Shown here in pieces: positions 56,784-64,000 of a DNA stretch of 64,000 nt; position 1 is the stretch's first letter, and the number at the start of each line of letters is the position of its first letter. The DNA comes from Persicaria tinctoria (Eukaryota > Streptophyta > Magnoliopsida > Caryophyllales > Polygonaceae): the NCBI GenBank assembly GCA_037127255.1, contig JBANSL010000002.1, positions 98,796,519 through 98,860,518 on the forward strand, read 5' to 3'. The translations under genes and the position numbers were made by a program. The notes beneath the pieces were generated by a model. The model searched no databases, was not told the origin of the DNA, and saw only the letters and a list, made by a program, of their open reading frames with translations.

Positions 56784-58782
56784 TACTTATACAATTGTCA
56801 TTCTAATTACTATCAATTTCCCTCAATAAGAGTATGTAACAGAATGCTTCCATGGAAAAAAAATAAAATTGTTTTTTATTACTTAATAAAAAAAAAATAT
56901 TGATATATTAGAGCTTAAAAATAATACGGATAAGATAGAACCATATGTCAATCCTATAAAAAAGCAAGTGAGCTAAATTTTGCAACTCTCAAGATCCAAT
57001 TAGACGTGAACAATGCATTCCTTGGTATCTTATCCGTATTATTTTTAGATCCAATTAGATCTCCATCAATTTCCCTCAAGTAAGTAATTTTTATATATGC
57101 CAATCCTTCCATACTTATTAGAAATAGCACCAGCACAATTTGTAGAGTTTGCAACTCATTAAATCCATAATAAAACGTAAGTGAAAATTGAAATAAGGAA
57201 GCAATACGATTTATCAATTACCTTAGTATCGTATGCTCTCCATTGCAGCTAATAACCCCTCCAACCTCACATCATAAGCCCATCGCTTCTACAAGAGCAA
57301 GACGGTACAATGTGTCCAAAAACAATGTAAATTAAAGCATTTTTGAGCTAATAAAACTATTGCAATCATGAAGGGCATCAAACTACTAAATAATGAATTC
57401 AGCAAAGGTAAAATAATCTAAGAATTATAACCATTGATAATGTAATCATACAAGCATATTTGTTTGCACCAATAAGAACTAGGTTAAAAAAATATATCCA
57501 AATTCATACTTACAGTTCAAGTTTGTAATGGATAAGACAACCAAAGTGAGTAGATAGCTTACAAACCATTGAGATGCCCTAATACGTTCCTGTGATTATT
57601 CTTCTAAAGTTGTTGGTCGGTAGTAGCATGTGTGAACAAATAATATTTAGCAGCCAAAAAAAGTTCATTACTTTTTAGTATTGAATATAAACTACAAACA
57701 CAAAATCTTTTCTAGATATAAAGATTAACAAGTAATCATAAAGTAATGATAAAAGAAGGTATCGGTTCCTACTTTGATTTGTAAGGGTACAAGAAATCAA
57801 GTTGTACAATATTAGTTATAGTCTCTCACATTCACTATGAACTTGAGTATGAACCTATTGTGGATTTACCCAAAACTTCAATTCCAAGGCTAGAGCAATT
57901 AGATCAAAGTGCACCTAAAAATAAAACATCAAAGATAAATTTACCTTGATATGCCCAATGTTAATTTTCAACAGATGTTGGTTGCATCACCTCTACATTA
58001 GAAATAGAGTCATAGGAGACTATCAATTTTAGAAAATGAAATCCTAACTAAGGTGTTAAAGTGGTAGAGGACTAAGAAACCCTAGACAACTAGGATTGAA
58101 CCAAATGATAAAAGTTATTAAGTGGTGGAAAGAAAAATCAATCGATCAAACCTTTTATCGAGGTAGGGCGTGCACGTGATTTGATTGAAGCTTGACGAAA
58201 CGGAAAATTACCTGCAAGCACATAGTAGCGAATCCCAAAATAGATTATCCTATGCAAAAGAGCAACCATGGAGCCTTGGAAAAAAGAAGAAGACGAAGTG
58301 TGAAGGAGATTCAACGACGCCAATAAAAGGAAGATGTGTGAAGGAGACAAAGGAGAAGTGAATAGATGAGCAGAGCATCTTACCTTGTAGTGGAGAGCAT
58401 TACCTGTAAACTATCACAATGAAGGGGAAATCGAATCATTCACACAAGCTGAGACACCATTCTCTTTAGTCCATCTCTTACCTATGTTCGCATTGCTACA
58501 TTGATCCCCCTAAAAATACCTCAGAGAGCTAGTAGAGATTCAGAAAAGAGAGAGCAAGCCACTTATCCACTTATCATCAGTCCAACATCCAATTTAGTTA
58601 TATAACCTACTATGACAATTAATATTTTTACCCTTGAATTGTAACTACAGTAAATAAAAGGGTCCAAGATGAAAGGAAAATTTTCCATATTTGAAGGGGA
58701 GTGTTTTCCCAATTTAGTTGCAAAAATTAGTGTATTCAAATTACACAACACTAGCCTATCAATTTCAATAGGAGAATTTTTT
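56784..58782. other. Non-coding stretch with a perfect inverted repeat
   Basis: aaaaataatacggataagata (56917-56937) is the exact reverse complement of 57026-57046, with an 88-nt spacer. gatccaattaga and atcaatttccctcaa also recur as direct repeats nearby, so a small transposon or its footprint may be present. From 57230 to 58780 I recognise no gene, repeat or RNA. Confidence 0.5.
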
Positions 58783-58793
58783 CTAATACCACC

Positions 58794-58847
58794 TTGAATT
58801 GGTAAATAAAGAGCGGCCATTCCGGGGTTCGAACCGGGGACCTATGA
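58794..58847 (-). mobile_element. 54-bp insertion carrying a tRNA T-arm, 11-bp target duplication
   Basis: The perfect 11-mer ctaataccacc flanks it at 58783-58793 and 58848-58858. On the minus strand the insert contains ggtccccggttcgaaccccgg: a T-arm with the RNA polymerase III B-box GGTTCGAACC and a following acceptor-like segment. The 5' half of a tRNA (A-box, D-arm, anticodon arm) is missing. It fits a 5'-truncated tRNA-derived retroposon (SINE-like) or a retroposed tRNA 3' half. Confidence 0.7.
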
Positions 58848-58858
58848 CTAATACCACC

Positions 58859-59273
58859 AGTAACATAAGAATGACATCAAACATCAATCTGATCAAAAAA
58901 CCATTTACTTGGATTTTTTAATCCCACTAGGTATCATCGGCGCCAATCATTCTCACCCGAGCATTCCAACCTAGGGCAATAAAGCCTGAAAATTTCTTGT
59001 ACTCTAATTTCATGCCCAAAAGAGAAGTTCAAAGAAAATCTATGACAGTAAACTCAATTCTAATTTAAGGATTTGTCTTATTTAGATGGCAGCTCTAATG
59101 TACTTGGCTCCCTTATTCTTCCATAGCAATTCCCAATTTTGGTATTGTTTGAATTTAGGGTTTGTTCCAAGGAAGCCAGAAACGAAAATTGCATGGAGTA
59201 GCACAAGGTAGCAAACTAAAAGAGCTCAAAAAAAGAACAAAGAAGCACAGGGATGTAAGTACCCGAACAACGC
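58859..59273. other. Non-coding stretch
   Basis: No gene, repeat or RNA recognised between the T-arm insertion and the hAT element. Confidence 0.4.
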
Positions 59274-59517
59274 GCGAGAGACAAGGTTTTTAGGATCGGG
59301 ATCCTAGTGTGGGATCGAGACAAGGGTGTAGGATCGTATCGTAGGATCGGATCGTAGGATAGTAAGATCCTAGACAAAAATTAAAAATAAAATAAAAAAA
59401 AGAGGGAATTTGTTGAAAAGACCCTTTAAGCATAGTTGGTTAGCTAGATAGGCCCATTAATTGTTTTTTTAGCATGCTTAGCCCATTAATTGTTTTTTTA
59501 GCATGTTAGCCCTCTTA

Positions 59518-59569
59518 GGTCAATGATCAACCGTTGACCGGTCAATGGTCAACCGTTGACCGGTCAACC
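59518..59569. promoter_or_regulatory. TTGAC (W-box-like) cluster, left arm of foldback 3
   Basis: Repeated ttgaccggtcaa palindromes with aatggtcaacc links. Each palindrome holds two head-to-head TTGACC cores, the binding core of WRKY factors. Regulatory activity is an inference from the motif only. Confidence 0.4.
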
Positions 59570-60170
59570 CATTTTGATGCCAACTTTTTTTTTTTGATGC
59601 CAACTTTTTTTTTTAGTGATGCCATATTTTACCGTTTTGATGCCAAAATTTTATGATGACAATTTTATATAATTGATGGCATAAGAGTTTAAAACGTAGA
59701 ATCAAAATATTGTCACCTTATTGTCACTTTTCTAATGAAATGATTGGATGACTTTTTTTTAATGTCACTTTTTTAAAACATTGATGACATTTTTTTTGAT
59801 GTCATATTTTACCGTTTTGATGCCAAAATTTTATTACATTTTATTTTCACTTTGATGCCACTTTTCTAATTAAATTATTGGATGACACTTTTTTTAAACC
59901 TTGATGACATTTTTTGTTTACTCTAATGTCACGTTGACCATTGATGCCATTTTGAAAAATTTGTATCACATTAAAGAAAAAAATGTCATCAAAAATACTA
60001 CTTTGAAAAAATATCATCAAAAATATGGCATCACGGTAAAGAAAATATTATCAAAAATTTGACATAAAAAAGTGGCATCAAAGTGAAAATAAAAATATAA
60101 TAAAATTTTGGCATCAAAACGGTAAAATATGACATCACTAAAAAAAAAAAAAAGTCGGCATCAAAATGGG

Positions 60171-60260
60171 TTGGTCAACGTTGACCGGTCAACGGTCAAC
60201 GTTGACTGGTCAATGGTCAACCGTTGACCGGTCAATGGTCAAACGGTTGACCATTGACCA
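60171..60260. promoter_or_regulatory. TTGAC (W-box-like) cluster, right arm of foldback 3
   Basis: ggtcaacgttgaccggtcaa, ttgactggtcaatggtcaac and similar units give at least ten TTGAC or GTCAA cores in 90 bp. A shorter cluster of the same kind lies in foldback 2 at about 35425-35460. Confidence 0.4.
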
Positions 60261-61006
60261 ACCTACCATATTGGGAAGGGGCTAGGGCAAAACTAATTAA
60301 ATAGATTTATGGGCTAGGTGGCTAATTGAATATTCAAAATAGGCCCTCTACCAAAATCACCCTAAAAACAAACCATTCTAAACAAATACCTTAATTTTAA
60401 AATAAAACTAAGTTTTTTCCTCCATTAAACACATTATGTAACTAAAATAGTTCAATAATAAGCATTTAACATTCATAATTTGTCAAGAATAATGTCTGAA
60501 AATGTGACAAACAGACAAGGATAATGTCTTAAAATATGACAAACATACAAAAGATAAATCACACATCCAAATATCCAATAACATATCTAGTTTCAAATGT
60601 CATCATCGTAATTAACCACATCATGAACAATTTTCAGGCGCTCAGACGTGGATTTGTCGAGTTGAGTAACGAAACAAAGGGCTTAGGGTTTCAATTCAAC
60701 GTCTTCACTCTTCTACCTTCAATTTATAAGGAGATGGGCTACTAAAAAAATAAAAAATAAAAAGGTTCTTTGTATCTAGAAGGCTCAATATTCAAACAAA
60801 ACAAACACAATTACACAAATATGATTTTTACTAGGATCGGATATTTTTTCTAGGATCGATAGATCCTAGGTGGATCCTACCGATCCCACACAATCCCATA
60901 GGATCCTAGCACAAAGGAGTCTATATGTCCGATCGGGATCAAAACCTTGCCTAGAATCGTAGGATCGTAGGATCCGGATCGAGATCCTAATAACCATGGC
61001 GAGAGA

Positions 61007-61544
61007 GCTTAGTTGAGAACACAAGATGAAGCTTGCAAAGAACCTCTGCGAATAAAAACAAGTGTACATCACAAGATTCACAACACAAGTATGCTTTTTA
61101 GGACTTTAGAACGCCCAAGCAAGTGCGATTGCAAACAATAGGAAGCGAGATTGAAGTTTGGGGACTCACTAACTCAAAATTCGTATGGCATGTAGAACGT
61201 TTTACCGATTACAACCTATAGAGAGAGAGTGAGACACTTATCGCGAAGGGGGATGAGATCGACCGAATAGGGAAGCGAAGGCTTCGGAGTCGTCGGGCGA
61301 GGGTGTAGGAGACGATTTGCTTTCAAATTGGGAGAGGGGAGGTCGAGACTCGAAAGACAGCGTCGGCGTCTGGGATTGAGAGTGGGTGAGATCTCCAATT
61401 TTGTGATATTGTGGGCGTATGGAATTGGCAGAGAAGATGCAGTAGTGAATCTATGAAAAGGGATTTAGGTTTTTTTTTTATTTTATCAATTGGCGCTTTA
61501 AAATTTGACCCAAAAATTGTATTGAAAATATTCCCTCTATATTC
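61007..61544. other. Stretch with one possible minus-strand first exon
   Basis: From ATG 61398 the minus strand is open for 60 codons (METSP-like start, basic, no domain) to 61216, with a CTCTC-rich 3' end. It could be a 5' exon of a lost gene, but there is no clear donor and no downstream exon. I do not annotate it as a gene. Confidence 0.3.
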
Positions 61545-61790
61545 ATGGCGTTTTATAAAACGTCGTTGATTTTATGGCGTTTTGAAAACGCCATAAAATT
61601 TGTTCATGTTATTATAGTTTAATAACATGACATTTTACAAACGCCCTAAATTTTATGGCGTTTTGTGTTTACAAAACGCCATAAATAATTTACATTCTAA
61701 AAATATATAGCGTTTTTATATTTAAACGCCATAGAAGTTATTTTTAATGACATTTTAAGAAAAACGCCATATTATATATGTCATTAATAA
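61545..61790. repeat. Array of inverted ATGGCGTTTT / AAAACGCCAT motifs
   Basis: Five or more facing pairs, such as tatggcgttttgaaaacgccata and ttatggcgttttgtgtttacaaaacgccata, form successive hairpins. They resemble the subterminal repeats of CACTA transposons, but no CACTA terminus is seen next to them. A LINE fragment sits at the right edge. Confidence 0.7.
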
Positions 61791-61796
61791 CCATAT

Positions 61797-62626
61797 ATCT
61801 AGTTTGCAGCCTATGAGCAGTTGACTCAGAAGAATGCTCCTATGTTACCCTTGGTAAATACTAATATTCTTGATTTTATCAACCCTAATGAAGATAGGAA
61901 GAAAATTGAAGAACTCTGCTTTATCTGGCAGAGAATTTGGGAAGCCATAAATGATGTCATATTTAGGAATAGAAAATCAAACCAACATCACCAATTAGCC
62001 ATCAGGATCTATGGCGATTTCAAAGAATGGTTAAACCTCAACCCGGTTAAAGCTAAGTGTAACAAAAATATCTCAAAACGAAATCGAAACTCAAGATGGA
62101 TCCAGCCTCCTCAAGAGATCTATAAAATTAATGTAGACGGTTCTTTTAAAATAACGGGCGAAAGCCAGGTGGGAGGGTTGATTAGGGACCACCATGGTGT
62201 TGTGGTGGATATTTTCCAATTGGAAACGACGGCAAAATCTCCCATTCAAACGGAGATCTCAGCTTTCTGTGCAGGTGTAGAATTAGCACGATCTAAGGGA
62301 CTAAGAAGAGTCATTATCGAAGGTGATTGTTTCGATGTTGTCAAAGCAATCAACGATAGCTCTTATGTCAGATGGGAAATAACAAGAGAAGTGGAATTCA
62401 TCAGGAAACTTAAGTCCAGCTTCATTAGCATAGACTTTCGACACTGCTATAGGGAAGCGAACAAAGCGGCTGATTTCATCTCTAGATCTAGGGATACTTG
62501 CTTATACTCGAATCTCCCCACGAATGGGGAATTATGTAACATCATCCGTTGGGATGATCATGGTTGCTCCTTACCTTAGTAAGGACGGCCTACTTTTTGC
62601 CTACCGTAAAAAAAACCAAAAAAAAA
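61797..62626 (+). mobile_element. 5'-truncated L1-type LINE, probable 8-bp target duplication
   Basis: It ends in an A-rich tail (about 62607-62628). aaccatat occurs at 61789-61796 and 62627-62634; the overlap with the A-tail makes the exact length uncertain. Only the end of ORF2 and a short 3' untranslated region with taaggacggcctactttttgc remain. Confidence 0.7.
61803..62579 (+). pseudogene. L1 ORF2 C-terminus with complete RNase H domain
   Basis: About 258 codons are open from 61803 to the TAG at 62577-62579, with no proper start because the element is 5'-truncated. A linker with FIWQRIWEAINDVIFRN is followed by a full type 1 RNase H domain (YKINVDGSF, TEISAFCAGVELA, IIEGDCFDVV, YREANKAADFISR) with the expected Asp, Glu, Asp and final Asp. 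It is a different L1 family from those at 6411 and 50755. The frame is intact, so the insertion is recent or the open frame is chance survival. Confidence 0.7.
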
Positions 62627-62634
62627 ACCATATC

Positions 62635-64000
62635 GTTACTCCTATAAAAGGAGCAACTCTTGAAATTACTGTTCATAAAATCTTGCTAAAATAACCGTTG
62701 GATGTAGGTAGGGAGATTTAATCAATGACTCGCATCATCCCAAGGGTATAATGTCTTATTTAACCCTCAAACCTTGAATTTAAAATTATTTATTTTTTTC
62801 TTTCAATATCCTTTTGTGTCTGAAAGGCTCTCTGTGATCACCGTACAATGCTATTTCTCCGAATCGGAGATCGACGGTGAATGGTTGCATCCTTCCCGAC
62901 TCCACCTCCACCTCGCTGCCTGTTGTACACCTCCTGCTCTTCTCCACCTCCTTCTTCCTTGTAGCCGCCTGCCTTCTCCTTCTTCCTTCGTGGCCGCTGG
63001 TTTATGTTTCTGGCTCCTATCCTATTCGATGATATGCCACCTTTCCTTTCGTTTTCCTTTTGTATGCCTTCCATCACCTTGATTTCTTGTTCATCCATGG
63101 CCGTTCTTCCATCAAGGCTCCGAATTTGGATGCACAACACAGGTATATCCTTCCCTCTTCTAATTAAGATCCCCAATTTCAATTCCTTGGTGTTTTTGCT
63201 CTGAATTCTTCCCCGTTTGCAAGTCCGGGTTTTGAGTTCTCTGTTCTTAGTCGGTTGTGCATCGACCTACCAAATTGCTGCCTGCTTGACTGCTGTTTAC
63301 TTTTTTACTTGTCTGTTTGTTTCTTCCATTCAATTTCGTTGATTGTGATTTCAACCTTAACTGCCTTTCTTTTGCGTCGTGCCCTCTGGTGAGGTTCTAC
63401 TCATTCTCCCCCTCCTGATTTGAGTATTAATTTGAATGTTGAATTCTGTTTTCTATCTTTTCTTTGAATTAGTCCAAAACAAACCCTAAATTTCGGTGGT
63501 AGCTTTGTTCTGTTCTCAATTGAAAATTTTCAATGTTCTTAACTTTGCTTGATTTTTTTTAATTTGTTAGGGTTTAACATCTTTATCAGTTTTTTTTTGT
63601 TTTTTTTCCTGACCTGATATTGAATTATGCCCCTAATTTAAGGCAAGTGTCTCCTTTTGGGTTTGGTGTTTGTTTACCCATAAAATTCTTATATGTATGG
63701 GTTTGTAACAAAATAGTTCATTGAGGGCAAAACTTTTATGTGGAATATGGGATTTGTAAGCCCCTTTGTGATCAAATGTTTCATAAAGGTCAACTGAAGA
63801 GATGTTTTGTTGCCTTAAATTAGTTTCGTATGAATAAACCATATGATTCAAGTAATAAAGCATATGACAAAATAAACTCAAAGAACCAAACAAGACAGAT
63901 TCCTTTATTCCATAAAAGTGAAATGATTATATACTTTTTAGGTTTAGAACAAACATCTTTAAAACGTATCTTGGAAGCCTCAATTATCTTAGGTGGATGC
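62635..64000. other. Possible 5' leader of a plus-strand gene
   Basis: From about 62830 to 63150 the plus strand turns CT-rich, as plant 5' leaders often do. An ATG in a CCATGG context at about 63098 opens 14 codons up to a candidate donor (acacag|gtatat, about 63142). No later exon is recognised before the window ends, so a gene starting here is only a suggestion. The final 800 bp show nothing else. Confidence 0.25.

Larger units (their letters stand above)
59402..60362. mobile_element. Mutator-type foldback element 3, nested in a hAT element
   Basis: The flanks taaaaaaaa (59393-59401) and taaaaacaa (60363-60371) match at 8 of 9 bases. The arms are inverted copies built from agcccattaattgttttttt-like units, TTGACCGGTCAA clusters and a repeated gatgcca/gatgaca motif that appears reversed (ggcatca, gtcatc) in the right half. 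The right terminus (reverse complement GGGTGATTTTGGTAGAGGG) resembles the terminus of element 2 (GGAAAATTTTGGTCAAATATCC). There is no coding sequence. Confidence 0.65.
59282..60998. mobile_element. hAT-type non-autonomous element, 8-bp target duplication, with a nested foldback
   Basis: The perfect 8-mer gcgagaga flanks it at 59274-59281 and 60999-61006. The termini CAAGGTTTTTAGGATC (left) and CATGGTTATTAGGATC (reverse complement of the right end) start CA-GG as in hAT elements. Both subterminal regions are crowded with ggatcgtaggatc-type repeats, a pattern expected of transposase-binding sites. Without the nested 59402-60362 element it is about 756 bp. A short open frame at 60536-60745 has no recognisable domain. 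Confidence 0.8.

Noticed and set aside
58811..58850. tRNA gene
   Set aside because: Only the T-arm and acceptor side are present; no A-box, D-arm or anticodon arm lies upstream on that strand, and an 11-bp target duplication brackets the piece.
61216..61398. Small minus-strand protein gene
   Set aside because: Sixty codons without a domain, a clear donor or a following exon; composition fits a CT-rich leader.

Overview
The window is nuclear DNA of a flowering plant, probably a eudicot. The evidence is GT-AG introns, a pentatricopeptide (PPR) relic, a protein phosphatase 4 relic, and plant-type L1, Ty1/copia, Ty3/gypsy chromovirus, Helitron, hAT, Mutator-like and Stowaway elements in AT-rich DNA. 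There is no operon, CRISPR array, rRNA or intact tRNA gene. The species cannot be named from sequence alone.

Layout. 0-6 kb: an L1 relic, a truncated PPR relic (1928-2393), a DUF674 scrap, and on the minus strand the one host-like gene that looks intact: a four-exon, 303-codon Shaker-like K+ channel (4056-5999) that stops just after S6. 6.4-11.5 kb: a full-length L1 on the minus strand with a perfect 12-bp target duplication and two overlapping ORFs. 11.6-14.1 kb: a 5'-truncated LINE with a 17-bp target duplication, then a 1.19-kb foldback transposon with a 9-bp target duplication, inserted in a dispersed non-coding repeat. 15.4-27 kb: a degenerate chromovirus (minus) and a young copia element (plus) that sits at the junction of a 1.27-kb tandem duplication. 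27.3-31.1 kb: a dead Helitron split by a 1.45-kb solo LTR. 31-37.5 kb: MITEs and a 2.64-kb foldback element filled with a short GGTGACAAT-type motif. 37.8-44.6 kb: a second, degraded copia element and smaller remnants. 44.9-48.7 kb: a protein phosphatase 4 catalytic-subunit pseudogene cut off by a hAT fragment. 50.5-56.8 kb: a copy of the phosphatase intron joined to a 3'-truncated L1 that has a 719-codon upstream ORF. 56.8-64 kb: small insertions, a hAT element (8-bp target duplication) with a foldback element nested in it, and a 5'-truncated LINE RNase H fragment.

How the parts relate. Most of the window is a record of transposition: many insertions can be ordered by nesting and dated relative to each other by target duplications. 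The three foldback elements (12568-13756, 32967-35610, 59402-60362) look like one architectural family: Mutator-type 9-bp target duplications (exact in two, 8 of 9 in the third), similar termini, terminal arrays of short motifs, and in two of them internal arrays plus TTGAC (W-box-like) clusters. That family, the unusual L1 upstream ORFs and the copia element at a duplication junction are the most promising novel observations. All calls were made by reading the sequence; no database search was run.
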